From Cellulomonas sp. NS3 (GTDB taxonomy: Bacteria; Actinomycetota; Actinomycetes; Actinomycetales; Cellulomonadaceae), in contig NZ_CP103289.1 in assembly GCF_024757985.1 (NCBI RefSeq), positions 3,968,001 through 4,032,000 on the forward strand: a DNA stretch of 64,000 bases, in the 5' to 3' direction. Positions within the stretch are counted from its first letter, which is position 1; each line of letters opens with the position of its first letter. The position numbers and the translations under genes are program-made. The notes below the pieces were generated by a model, which was not told the origin of the DNA, ran no database searches, and saw nothing but the letters and a program-made list of their open reading frames with translations. Below, in pieces: positions 50,968-60,218 of this stretch.

Positions 50968-52223
50968 CCGCGACCACGCCCGCCCCGCTCCCCCCGCCGC
51001 TGCGCGGCCCGGAGTTCGGGAGCTACGCCGCCGACGAGGTCGCCTGGCTGCTCACCGACCTCACGCACGTCGCGCTCGAGGCGCCGCTCGAGGAGCGCGA
51101 GGAGGCCATCCAGGCCGGTCAGGCGCACTACGCCGAGTCGCTGCCGGTCGAGTTCCAGCCGAGCGCCGAGTACCAGGAGCTGTTCCACGCGTCGCTCGCG
51201 GAGTCCGCGGCGAAGCTCGCGCACGCCGTCGGTGTCGTCACCGAGCTCACGCTCGCCGAGCGGGGCCGGGGCGCCGTGCTCGTCTCGCTCGCGCGCGCCG
51301 GGACTCCGGTCGGGATCCTCATGCGCCGCTGGGCGCGCGAGGTGCACGGCCTGGACCTGGCGCACTACGCGGTGAGCATCGTGCGGGGCCGCGGCATCGA
51401 CACCGTCGCGCTCCGCCACCTCGCCGCGCACCACCGCCCCCAGGACGTCATGTTCGTCGACGGGTGGACCGGCAAGGGTGCGATCGTCCGCGAGCTGACC
51501 GCCGCGGTCGCGGAGGCGAACGTCGCGCTCGGGCTCGCCCCGGGCGAGGGCTTCCGCCCGGACCTCGCGGTGCTGGCCGACCCCGCGGGCTGCGTCGAGC
51601 TCTACGGCACCCGCGAGGACTACCTCATCCCGTCGGCGTGCCTGAACTCGACGGTGTCGGGCCTCGTGTCCCGCACGGTGCTCAACGACCACCTGATCGG
51701 CCCCGGGGACTTCCACGGCGCGAGGTTCTACGCCGAGCTCGCCGCCGCGGACGTCTCGAACCGGTTCCTGGACGCGGTCTCGGAGCGCTTCGCCGAGGTC
51801 GCCGACGACGTCGCGCGGGACTGGCCGGTCCTCGCCGCGAGCGACCGCACCCCCACGTGGAGCGGCTGGGCGACCGCGGAGCGGCTGAGCGTCGAGCACG
51901 GCATCCACAGCGTCAACCTCGTCAAGCCCGGGGTCGGCGAGACCACGCGCGTGCTGCTGCGCCGGGTCCCGTGGAAGGTCCTCGTCCGGCGCCGCGCCGA
52001 CCCCGAGCTCGCGCACGTCCTGCTGCTCGCCGAGCAGCGCGGCGTCGAGGTCGTCGAGGTGCCCGACCTGTCCTACCGCTGCGTCGGCCTGGTGCACCCC
52101 GGCTTCACGCGCGGGGCGCGTGCGGGGGCCGACGACGCGCTGACCATCACCCCGTCCAGCGAGGCCTCGGGCCCCGACGAGGTCGCGGGCGACGACGTCC
52201 TCGCGACGGAGGTCCGCGCATGA
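50964..52223 (+). CDS. StiP family (cysteine protease-type) with PELOTA-like C-terminus
   Basis: 419 aa. The main domain has VLVSLARAGTPVGILMRRWA, SIVRGRGIDTVAL and FVDGWTGKGAIVREL, with a PRTase-like loop and a candidate catalytic cysteine in IPSACLNSTVSG. The C-terminus (GETTRVLLRRVPWKVLVRR ... VEVVEVPDLSYRCVGLV) resembles the PELOTA RNA-binding domain. This is the layout of StiP-type proteins of Ter clusters. Whether it acts as peptidase or phosphoribosyltransferase is unsettled. Confidence 0.78.
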   Translation: MTATTPAPLPPPLRGPEFGSYAADEVAWLLTDLTHVALEAPLEEREEAIQAGQAHYAESLPVEFQPSAEYQELFHASLAESAAKLAHAVGVVTELTLAERGRGAVLVSLARAGTPVGILMRRWAREVHGLDLAHYAVSIVRGRGIDTVALRHLAAHHRPQDVMFVDGWTGKGAIVRELTAAVAEANVALGLAPGEGFRPDLAVLADPAGCVELYGTREDYLIPSACLNSTVSGLVSRTVLNDHLIGPGDFHGARFYAELAAADVSNRFLDAVSERFAEVADDVARDWPVLAASDRTPTWSGWATAERLSVEHGIHSVNLVKPGVGETTRVLLRRVPWKVLVRRRADPELAHVLLLAEQRGVEVVEVPDLSYRCVGLVHPGFTRGARAGADDALTITPSSEASGPDEVAGDDVLATEVRA

Positions 52224-53122
52224 CCGCCCAGGCGCCCACGCTCACCCCGCGCACGGCCCCCGCCCGGCCGGCAGGACCGGCGGCAGGCCCGACCGTCGTC
52301 GCGTGCGACCTCGACCGCACGCTCATCTACTCGCGCGCCGCGATGGCGCTGCCGGACGGCCCGGAGCCGGAGCTCGTGTGCGTCGAGCACTACGACGGGG
52401 CGCCGCTGTCCTACGTGACCGAGCGCGCCGAGCGGCTGCTCGTCGAGCTCGCGGCGTCCGCCGTCGTCGTGCCCACCACCACGCGCACGCGCGCGCAGCT
52501 CGCCCGGATCCGCATCCCGGGCCCGCCGTCGCCCTACGCGATCGCGGCCAACGGCGGCATCCTGCTCGTCGACGGCGAGCCCGACGCCGCCTGGACCGCC
52601 GCGGTCCGCGAGCTGCTCGCCGCGACGAGCGTCCCCCTCGCCGACGTCCGCGAGCACATGCGCACCGCGTTCGACGACGCGTGGACCCTCTCGCGCCGCG
52701 AGGCGGAGGAGCTGTTCTGCTACGCGGTCGTCGACCGCGCGGCGCTGCCCGAGGGCTTCGTCGCGGACCTGTCCGGGTGGGCCGCCGAGCGTGGCTGGAC
52801 CGTCTCGCTGCAGGGCCGCAAGCTCTACGTCGTCCCGTCGGCGCTGACCAAGGGCGCCGCGGTCACGGCGCTCGCGGACCGGGTGGGCGCCGCACGCGTG
52901 CTCGCCGCGGGCGACTCGCTGCTCGACGCCGACCTGCTCGACGCCGCGCACGCCGGCATCCGGCCGGCGCACGGCGAGCTCGCCGAGAGCCGTTGGACCC
53001 GTCCGCACGTGGCCGTGACGGCGCGCGCGGGGATCCTCGCGGGCGAGGACGTGCTGACGTGGCTGCTCGGCGAGGTCACCCGCGGCCCGGTCGGCGCGCA
53101 CGCCGGGTCCACGACGGCCTGA
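52220..53122 (+). CDS. HAD-superfamily phosphatase of the Ter cluster
   Basis: 300 aa. Motif I is CDLDRTLIYS with nucleophile Asp30 and acid Asp32; motif II is VVVPTTTRTRAQL; motif III Lys is in SALTKGAAV; motif IV is AAGDSLLDADLL. A Cof-like cap lies between (NGGILLVDGEP). It should dephosphorylate a small metabolite, probably the last step of the four-enzyme set. The ATG overlaps the StiP stop. Confidence 0.85.
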   Translation: MTAQAPTLTPRTAPARPAGPAAGPTVVACDLDRTLIYSRAAMALPDGPEPELVCVEHYDGAPLSYVTERAERLLVELAASAVVVPTTTRTRAQLARIRIPGPPSPYAIAANGGILLVDGEPDAAWTAAVRELLAATSVPLADVREHMRTAFDDAWTLSRREAEELFCYAVVDRAALPEGFVADLSGWAAERGWTVSLQGRKLYVVPSALTKGAAVTALADRVGAARVLAAGDSLLDADLLDAAHAGIRPAHGELAESRWTRPHVAVTARAGILAGEDVLTWLLGEVTRGPVGAHAGSTTA

Positions 53123-53236
53123 CGGCGCCGCGACCGGTCCACCCGGCCGGGCCCTGCGTCCGCGCGGCGGCTGCTGTCACACTGGGGACGGGACGAGGCC
53201 GTCCCCGAGGGCCGAGACGAGGACGCGGGAGGTCGC

Positions 53237-54988
53237 ATGACCCAGCTCTACCCCGCGGCGCTGCTCCCCGGCTCCGTCCTGCTCCCGGCCCGCCGCGACG
53301 AGTCGTTCGAGCGGTTCGCGCGCGTCGCGCAGCGCCACCTCGGCGTCCCGCTCGCGCTCGTGTCGCTCGTCTCGCAGGAGGGCCAGGTGTACCCCGGCGC
53401 CGCCGGGCTGCCACCGGACATCGACGAGTCCCGGCACACGCCCCTCACGCACTCGTTCTGCAAGTACGTCGTCGCCGACCGGTCCCCGCTGATCGTCGAC
53501 GACGCCCGCCGCGTCGCCCTGCTCAAGGACAACCCCGCGATCCCCGAGCTCGACGTGATCGCGTACGCGGGCTACCCGCTGCTCGACGACACGAACGCCG
53601 TGGTCGGGTCGATGTGCGTGATCGACCACGTGCCGCGCCGCTGGACCGCCGACGAGCTCGCCCTGCTCGAGGACCTCGCGGCGGCGTGCAGCTCCGAGCT
53701 GCGGCTCCGCGGCGAGCGTGAGCGGGCCCGCCGCTCGCAGCAGCAGGCGACGCTCGCCTACCGTCAGGCCGGGCTGCTCCTGCTCGTGAGCGACGCCTTC
53801 CAGGACGTCCTCACGGTCGACGACGTCGCGGCGACCTCGGCGCGCGTCGCGGACACGGGGCTGGGCGCGACGATGTCCGGCATCGCGCTGCTCGACCCGG
53901 ACGGCCGGGGCCTGACGTACACGACCGTCGAGCGCTTCACCGAGGACTTCGACCCGCGCTGGCAGCACGCACGCATCGACGAGGACCGGCCCGTCGCGCA
54001 CGTGGCCCGCACGCACGAGCCGCTGTTCTTCCGGGACAACGCCGAGCTCGTCGCGCAGTTCCCCGCGATGGCGCGCCCTGCGACCCGCGACGCCGGGGCG
54101 AGCGCCGTCCTGCCGCTCGTGTCGGGTCAGGAGCTCCTCGGCGTGCTCACGCTCGGCTGGCGGCTGCCGCGGGAGTTCGACGAGGGCAACCGCACGATCA
54201 AGAACGCGCTTGCCGCGTACACCGCCCAGGCGCTGCAGCGTGCGCAGCTCCTCCAGCAGCGCCGGGACGTCGCGCGCACGCTCCAGGACGCGATGCTCAC
54301 CGCCCTGCCGGAGCCGCCGCACCTGCGCCTCGGCGCGCACTACCTGCCGGCCGGGCGCGCGGACCGCGTCGGCGGGGACTGGTACGACGCGATCGAGCTG
54401 CCCGACGGCGGCGTCGCGCTCATGGTCGGCGACGTCACCGGCCACGACATGGACGCCGCGGCCCGCATGGGCCAGCTCCGCTCGACGCTGCGCGCGTTCG
54501 CGTGGGACCACCCCGACACCCCGTCCTCGTGGCTCACCCGGCTCGACCGGGCGATCGAGGGCCTGGGGCTCGGGACGATCGCGACCGCGCTCGTCGGGCG
54601 CATCGACCCCGACCCGGAGACGGGCGCGCACCGGTTCACGTGGTCGAGCGCGGGGCACCCGGCCCCGGTGCTCGTGCGGCCGGGGCAACAGAGCATCGCG
54701 CTGCAGGGGCCGCAGAACGACCTGCTGCTGGGCGTCGACCCCCGGACCGCACGGCACGACCACACGCACACCCTCGACCGCGGCGACACGCTGCTGCTGC
54801 ACACCGACGGGCTCATCGAGCGGCGCGGGGCGTCCCTCCCGGACGAGGCCGCGGCGCTCGTGGACGCCGCCGGGCGGCTCGCGCACCTCGACCCCGCGCA
54901 GCTCGTCTCCGCGCTCGCGCACGGACTCGTGCCCGGTCACCCGGCCGACGACGTGGTCCTGCTCGCCGCCCAGGTCGTCGGGGGCTGA
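53237..54988 (+). CDS. GAF-GAF-SpoIIE (PP2C-type) phosphatase
   Basis: 583 aa. The first GAF domain (about 20-160) has TPLTHSFCKYVVADRSPLIVDDA. A second GAF-like domain covers about 175-340. The PP2C-type SpoIIE phosphatase (about 365-583) has the metal ligands GGDWYDAI, GDVTGHDMDAAARM and SSAGHPAP. There is no kinase domain. Such proteins dephosphorylate anti-sigma-factor antagonists in response to redox, light or small ligands. ATG 53237 with GGGAGG upstream. No anti-sigma gene is adjacent, so the target is elsewhere. Confidence 0.9.
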   Translation: MTQLYPAALLPGSVLLPARRDESFERFARVAQRHLGVPLALVSLVSQEGQVYPGAAGLPPDIDESRHTPLTHSFCKYVVADRSPLIVDDARRVALLKDNPAIPELDVIAYAGYPLLDDTNAVVGSMCVIDHVPRRWTADELALLEDLAAACSSELRLRGERERARRSQQQATLAYRQAGLLLLVSDAFQDVLTVDDVAATSARVADTGLGATMSGIALLDPDGRGLTYTTVERFTEDFDPRWQHARIDEDRPVAHVARTHEPLFFRDNAELVAQFPAMARPATRDAGASAVLPLVSGQELLGVLTLGWRLPREFDEGNRTIKNALAAYTAQALQRAQLLQQRRDVARTLQDAMLTALPEPPHLRLGAHYLPAGRADRVGGDWYDAIELPDGGVALMVGDVTGHDMDAAARMGQLRSTLRAFAWDHPDTPSSWLTRLDRAIEGLGLGTIATALVGRIDPDPETGAHRFTWSSAGHPAPVLVRPGQQSIALQGPQNDLLLGVDPRTARHDHTHTLDRGDTLLLHTDGLIERRGASLPDEAAALVDAAGRLAHLDPAQLVSALAHGLVPGHPADDVVLLAAQVVGG

Positions 54989-55034
54989 CGCGAGGACGCC
55001 GTCACCCGCCGGCTCGACGCCCACGCCGGGAGGC

Positions 55035-55068
55035 GACGGTCGCCGGGCGGGGGTGCCCGGCGACCGTC
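55035..55068. terminator. bidirectional terminator between convergent genes
   Basis: Perfect 14-bp arms GACGGTCGCCGGGC and GCCCGGCGACCGTC with a 6-nt loop, located between the SpoIIE phosphatase stop (+) and the oxidoreductase stop (-). Confidence 0.85.
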
Positions 55069-55072
55069 CGCC

Positions 55073-56077
55073 TCACTCGCCGGGGTAGACGACCCCGACC
55101 TGCGCGCGCACGGCGTCGAGCGTGCGCATGACCTCGACGGTGTGGTCCCACGTCATGAGCGGGCTCTGGGTGTCCCCCGCGGCGACCCGGCGCGCGACCT
55201 CGGCGGCCTCGTACTGCAAGCCCTTCTTGCCGGGCTGCTCGAACGTCCACACGCGGCCGTCGCGGCGCTGCACGCGGAACGACGACGGGCCGTAGAAGTT
55301 GCCGGCCACGTGGATGAAGCCCTCGGTGCCCGAGATCGCGGCGGTCGTCGGGGTCTTGGCCCACAGCGTCGTCGAGAGGGTCGCCTGGGTGCGCTCGCCG
55401 TAGCTCAGGACGATCGACGCCTGCCCGTCGACGCCGGTCTCGGTCAGCGTCCCCGTCGCGTGCACCGCGTCCGGGACACCGAGGAAGTCGTGCGCGAACG
55501 ACACCGGGTACACCCCGAGGTCGAGGAGCGCTCCGCCCGCGAGCTGCGGGTCGAACAGCCGGGAGGCCGGGTTGAACGGGAAGTACTGCCCGTGGTCGGC
55601 GGTGAGGTTGATGATCTCGCCGATCTCGCCGGCGTCGATGACCTGGTGCAGCGCGGCCACGTGCGGCAGGAACCGCGTCCACATGGCCTCCATCACGAAG
55701 ACACCGGCGGCCTTCGCGGCGGCGAACACCTGCTCGGCCTCGGCGGCGTTGCGGGTGAAGGCCTTCTCGACGAGCACGTGCTTGCCGGCGGCGATCGCGA
55801 GCAGCGCGTGCTCGAGGTGCTCGGAGTGCGGGGTCGCGACGTACACGGCGTCGACCTGGCGGTCCTCGACGAGGTCGCGGTAGCCGATGTGGGTCGTCGG
55901 GACGCCGTGCGCGGTCGCGAAGCGCTCGCAGCGGTCCCGGTTGCGGGAGCCGACGGCGACGAGCTGCGCGCGGGTGTGCGCGTTCACCGCGTCGGCGAAG
56001 GCACCGGCGATGTTGCCGGCCCCCAGGATTCCCCAGCGGATGGACGGAGCGGTCGACGGGTCCTCGGTGCGAGCCAT
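55073..56077 (-). CDS. Gfo/Idh/MocA family NAD(P)-dependent oxidoreductase
   Basis: 334 aa. N-terminal Rossmann fold WGILGAGNIAGAF with the GxGxxA-type dinucleotide loop, active-site region HVLVEKAFTRNAAEA (EKA in place of EKP), and the C-terminal alpha/beta substrate domain (GGALLDLGVYPVSFAHDF). It probably oxidises a sugar or inositol; the substrate is unknown. Single gene. Confidence 0.92.
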   Translation of the reverse strand: MARTEDPSTAPSIRWGILGAGNIAGAFADAVNAHTRAQLVAVGSRNRDRCERFATAHGVPTTHIGYRDLVEDRQVDAVYVATPHSEHLEHALLAIAAGKHVLVEKAFTRNAAEAEQVFAAAKAAGVFVMEAMWTRFLPHVAALHQVIDAGEIGEIINLTADHGQYFPFNPASRLFDPQLAGGALLDLGVYPVSFAHDFLGVPDAVHATGTLTETGVDGQASIVLSYGERTQATLSTTLWAKTPTTAAISGTEGFIHVAGNFYGPSSFRVQRRDGRVWTFEQPGKKGLQYEAAEVARRVAAGDTQSPLMTWDHTVEVMRTLDAVRAQVGVVYPGE

Positions 56078-56142
56078 GCGGCCAACCTAGTACGGCCGGG
56101 CGCGCCGGTCCTGGCGGTCCGGGTGCCGGTCCGGCCGGCGGG

Positions 56143-58998
56143 TCAGGACTTCGCGGCGGCCTTCTTGCGCGGGGCCGCGGCCTTGCGCGCGGGGGCCTTC
56201 TTCTTGACGGGCCCGCGCGCACGCTTCTCCGCGAGGAGCTCCTGCGCGCGCTCGGGCGTGATCGACTCGACCGCGTCCTCCTTGCGGAGCGTCGCGTTCG
56301 TCTCGCCGTCGGTCACGTAGGCGCCGAAGCGGCCCTCCTTGACGACGATCGGCTTGTTCGACACCGGGTCCTCGCCGAGCTCGCGCAGCGGAGGCGCCGC
56401 GGTCGCGCCCCGGCCCCGCTTGGGCTGGGCGTAGATCGCGAGGGCCTCCTCGAGGGTGACCGTGAACATGGCCTCCTCGGACGGGAGCGTGCGCGAGTCG
56501 GTGCCGCGCTTGAGGTACGGGCCGTAGCGGCCGTTCTGCGCGGTGATCTCGGTCCCGGTCTCGGGGTCGACGCCCACGACACGCGGGAGCGAGAGCAGGC
56601 GCAGAGCGTCCTCGAGCGTGACGGTCTGCAGGTCCATCGACTTCAGCAGCGACGCGGTGCGCGGCTTGGGCGCGGCCGCCAGGGCCCGCTTCTTCGCGGC
56701 GGCGCTGAGGTTCGGGTCGAGCTCGGGCTCGGGCAGCAGCTCGGTCACGTACGGGCCGTAGCGGCCGCTCTTCGCGACGATCGTCGTGCCGGTCACGGGG
56801 TCCTCGCCAAGCACGAGGTCACCCTCGGGCTGCGTCTCGAAGAGCTCGCGGGCCTTGGGGACCGTGAGCTCGTCGGGCGCGAGGTCCTCGGGCACGGACG
56901 CCCGCCGCGGCGTCCCGTCGGGCCCGCTGAGGTCGCGGGTGTCCTCGAGGTACGGGCCGTAGCGCCCCACGCGCAGGGTGATCCCCTCGCCGATGTCGAT
57001 CGAGTTGACCTCGCGCGCGTCGATGTCGCCGAGGTTCGCGACGAGGTCGCGCAGTCCCCCGCCGTCGACCGAGCCCGGGCTGTCGCCGAAGTAGAACTGG
57101 CTGAGCCACGCGCTGCGCTCGCGGTTGCCGGCCGCGATCTCGTCGAGGTCGGCCTCCATGGAGGCCGTGAAGTCGTAGTCGACGAGCTTGTCGAAGTTCT
57201 CCTCGAGCAGCCGCGTGACGGCGAACGCGAGCCAGCTCGGCACGAGCGCCTGCCCGCGGCCGGTCACGTAGCCGCGGTCCTGGATGACGGAGATCGTGGC
57301 CGCGTAGGTCGACGGGCGGCCGATCCCGCGCTCCTCGAGCGCCTTGACCAGGCTCGCCTCGGTGTAGCGCGGCGGCGGGGAGGTGCGGTGCCCGTCGGCC
57401 GTGAGGTCGGTGCCCGTGAGCGCGTCGCCCTCGACCATGTTCGGCAGGCGGGCCTCGCGCTCCTCGGCGGCCTTGCCGGCCTTGCCCGTGGCCTTCGCGG
57501 CGCCGGCCCCGTCCGCGTCCTCGGTCGCGCCGTCGACCCCGGCGACCGCAGTGGGCGCGTCGTCCTCGTACCGGTCGGCGTCGCGGCCCTCCTCGTACGC
57601 GGCCAGGAAGCCGCGGAACGTGATGACCGTGCCGGACGCGGCGAACACTGCGTCGACGTCCCCGTCGCCGAGCGGCGAGCCCGACGCGCCGGGGGCGCCC
57701 AGCCGGGCCGTCGCGCCGATCCGCACCGAGGCTGTCGAGCCCCGCGCGTCCGCCATCTGCGAGGCGACCGTGCGCTTCCAGATGAGCTCGTAGAGCCGGA
57801 ACTGGTCGCCCGAGAGCTCGCGCGCGACCTGCGCCGGCGTGCGGAACTGGTCCCCGGCGGGCCGGATGGCCTCGTGCGCCTCCTGGGCGCCCTTGGCCTT
57901 GCTCGTGTAGACGCGCGCCTTGTCGGGCACGTACTCCGCGCCGTACAGCTCGCCGGCCTGGCGGCGCGCGGCGTCGATCGCCTGCGACGACAGCGCCGGG
58001 GAGTCCGTACGCATGTAGGTGATGTAGCCGTTCTCGTACAGGCCCTGCGCGGTGCGCATCGTCTGGCGCGAGCCCATGCGCAGCTTGCGGCTCGCCTCCT
58101 GCTGCAGCGTCGACGTCGTGAACGGCGCGGCCGGCTTGCGCGTGTACGGCTTCGTCTCGAGGCTGCGGACCTCGAACGACGACTCCGCGAGCCCGGCGAC
58201 GAGGGCGCGCGCGGCCGGCTCGTCGAGGTGGCGCACGTCCTGCTGGCGGAGCGTGCCGCGGTCGTCGAAGTCGCGCCCGGACGCGACGCGCTGCCCGTCG
58301 ACCTGCACGAGCCGTGCGCCGAACGACCCCGCGCGGGTCTCGTCGCCGCGCGTGTCGACCTGGCCGAACGTGCCCGTGACGTCCCAGTACTCGGCGGTGC
58401 GGAACGCCATGCGCTCGCGCTCGCGCTCGACGACGAGGCGCGTCGCGACGGACTGCACGCGCCCGGCGGACAGGCCCTGGCGGACCTTGCGCCACAGCAC
58501 GGGCGAGACCTCGTAGCCGTAGAGCCGGTCGAGGATGCGGCGGGTCTCCTGCGCGTCGACCAGGCGGTCGTCGAGCTCGCGGGTGTTCGCGAGCGCACGC
58601 TGGATCGCCTCGCGGGTGATCTCGTGGAACACCATGCGCTTGACGGGGACCTTGGGCTTGAGCTCCTGGAGCAGGTGCCACGCGATGGCCTCGCCCTCGC
58701 GGTCCTCGTCGGTCGCGAGGAAGAGCTCGTCGGACTCCTTGAGGAGCCGCTTGAGCTCCGAGACCTTCTTCTTCTTGTCGGCGTCGACCACGTAGTACGG
58801 GTCGAACCCGTTGTCCACGTCGACCGCGAACTTCCCGTATGGGCCCTTCTTCATGTCCGCGGGCAGCTCGCTCGGCTGCGGCAGGTCGCGGATGTGGCCG
58901 ACGCTCGCCTCGACGTCGTACCCCTCGCCGAGGTACCCCGCGATCGTGCGCGCCTTGGCGGGCGACTCCACGATGACGAGCTTGCGACCTGCGGACAT
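56143..58998 (-). CDS. topA: DNA topoisomerase I
   Basis: 951 aa from ATG 58998; an upstream extension to 59097 is not family-like. Toprim domain (LVIVESPAKARTI ... ATDEDREGEAIAWHL), active Tyr328 in GYITYMRTDS, and GIGRPSTYA downstream. Instead of zinc fingers the C-terminus has repeated topoisomerase C-terminal motifs (GRYGPY and EDAL-type repeats) and a lysine/alanine-rich basic tail, typical of actinobacterial TopA, which supports processivity. Relaxes negative supercoils. Confidence 0.96.
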   Translation of the reverse strand: MSAGRKLVIVESPAKARTIAGYLGEGYDVEASVGHIRDLPQPSELPADMKKGPYGKFAVDVDNGFDPYYVVDADKKKKVSELKRLLKESDELFLATDEDREGEAIAWHLLQELKPKVPVKRMVFHEITREAIQRALANTRELDDRLVDAQETRRILDRLYGYEVSPVLWRKVRQGLSAGRVQSVATRLVVERERERMAFRTAEYWDVTGTFGQVDTRGDETRAGSFGARLVQVDGQRVASGRDFDDRGTLRQQDVRHLDEPAARALVAGLAESSFEVRSLETKPYTRKPAAPFTTSTLQQEASRKLRMGSRQTMRTAQGLYENGYITYMRTDSPALSSQAIDAARRQAGELYGAEYVPDKARVYTSKAKGAQEAHEAIRPAGDQFRTPAQVARELSGDQFRLYELIWKRTVASQMADARGSTASVRIGATARLGAPGASGSPLGDGDVDAVFAASGTVITFRGFLAAYEEGRDADRYEDDAPTAVAGVDGATEDADGAGAAKATGKAGKAAEEREARLPNMVEGDALTGTDLTADGHRTSPPPRYTEASLVKALEERGIGRPSTYAATISVIQDRGYVTGRGQALVPSWLAFAVTRLLEENFDKLVDYDFTASMEADLDEIAAGNRERSAWLSQFYFGDSPGSVDGGGLRDLVANLGDIDAREVNSIDIGEGITLRVGRYGPYLEDTRDLSGPDGTPRRASVPEDLAPDELTVPKARELFETQPEGDLVLGEDPVTGTTIVAKSGRYGPYVTELLPEPELDPNLSAAAKKRALAAAPKPRTASLLKSMDLQTVTLEDALRLLSLPRVVGVDPETGTEITAQNGRYGPYLKRGTDSRTLPSEEAMFTVTLEEALAIYAQPKRGRGATAAPPLRELGEDPVSNKPIVVKEGRFGAYVTDGETNATLRKEDAVESITPERAQELLAEKRARGPVKKKAPARKAAAPRKKAAAKS

Positions 58999-59125
58999 GC
59001 GTTCCTGCTTCCTCGTGGGGTGGGGGACGGTTCGCAGGCCGTGCCCCCGGTGGCGGACGGTCGCCGCCCCGCGCCGGGCCGGCTGGTGCGTCGACACCGT
59101 CGCCCCGGCACTCTACGACCTTGCG

Positions 59126-60094
59126 TCAAGGAGCCTCGACGCGCGCGGTGGCGGCGTGCCGCACGAGGAGGATCACGGCGAACGCGAGCGCGCTCACCGC
59201 GACGACGGCGAGCACGGCCCCCGCGTACGCGGTGAGCAGGTCGGCGCGCGCCTCGAGCTCACCGGCCCGGTCCCACGTGCGGCGCAGGGACAGCGCGGAC
59301 GGGACGACGGCCGCGACCCCGACGAGCCCGAGCAGCAGCGCCCCGGTGCGCGAGCCGGCGACGGACGACCCCGAGCTGCGCGCGAGCGCGATCTCGCCGG
59401 TCGCGGTCCGCGGCGCGTCGCCGGGGACGCCGGGGTGGCGCGCGACGAGCACGCACGTGACGCACGTCCAGAACAGCACGACGAGCACCGCCGCGATGAC
59501 GTCGCTCGGCCGGTGCCACTGCCCGACGAGCGTCGAGACGCCCGTCGCCGCGGTGTACCCGGCACCGAGCGCCGCGGCCCACGGCCGGACCCGCGGCGGG
59601 ACGACGAGCACGAGCACCGCCGAGACCGACGCGGCCGCGGTCGTGTGCCCGCTCGGCAGCGCGTTCATCCCCGGCCCGGGGACCCCGAGGTCGGGGCGGT
59701 CGGTGACGACCTTCTTGATCAGCTGGGTCGTGATGTTGGAGCCGGCGACGAGCACGACGACCTGGATCGCGAGCGCCCACCGCCGCCGGAGCACCGCGAT
59801 GAGCATGGCCGCGACGAGCACGACCGCGATGTAGCTGACCGACACGACGTCGAGCACCGGCTCGGCCACCGTCCACAGCGCGCCCTGGCCGTACTCGGCG
59901 CCGCGCAGCACGGCCTCCTCGGTCCACTGGCCCGCCCACGTGTCGACGAAGACGCGCCACGTCGCGACGACCCCGAGCACCGCGACGACCGCGACGAGGA
60001 CCCCGGGCAGGCTGCTGGCGCGTCGGGGGCCGCCGGGCACGTCGCTCGGGACGCGTCCGACGGGCCGCTCTCGGGGTGGGCTCGCACTGGGCAC
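59126..60094 (-). CDS. PAP2-family membrane phosphatase
   Basis: 322 aa from GTG 60094; earlier in-frame starts reach into the divergent promoter. About six to seven helices. The PAP2 signatures are KKVVTDRPDLG (K-x6-RP), PSGHT and GQWHRPSDVIAA (H-x3-D). It probably acts on undecaprenyl or phosphatidyl phosphates outside the membrane. Followed by 127 bp to the topA start, with which it shares direction. Confidence 0.88.
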   Translation of the reverse strand: MPSASPPRERPVGRVPSDVPGGPRRASSLPGVLVAVVAVLGVVATWRVFVDTWAGQWTEEAVLRGAEYGQGALWTVAEPVLDVVSVSYIAVVLVAAMLIAVLRRRWALAIQVVVLVAGSNITTQLIKKVVTDRPDLGVPGPGMNALPSGHTTAAASVSAVLVLVVPPRVRPWAAALGAGYTAATGVSTLVGQWHRPSDVIAAVLVVLFWTCVTCVLVARHPGVPGDAPRTATGEIALARSSGSSVAGSRTGALLLGLVGVAAVVPSALSLRRTWDRAGELEARADLLTAYAGAVLAVVAVSALAFAVILLVRHAATARVEAP

Positions 60095-60218
60095 GGGCCC
60101 ACGGTAGGCGACGCCCGGCGTCCCGTGCGCCGAGGAGCGGCCCGAGCGGCGGGAGGCCACAGAGAGTTCACAGGGTTCCGTCAGACCCACCACAGGCAGC
60201 CCGCGCACGCTGGCGACC

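Noticed and set aside
40991-53122. Ter cluster as part of the mobile element
   Set aside because: It lies outside the att repeats, has chromosome-like GC and sits between tmk and topA; no separate integrase or repeats were found around it.
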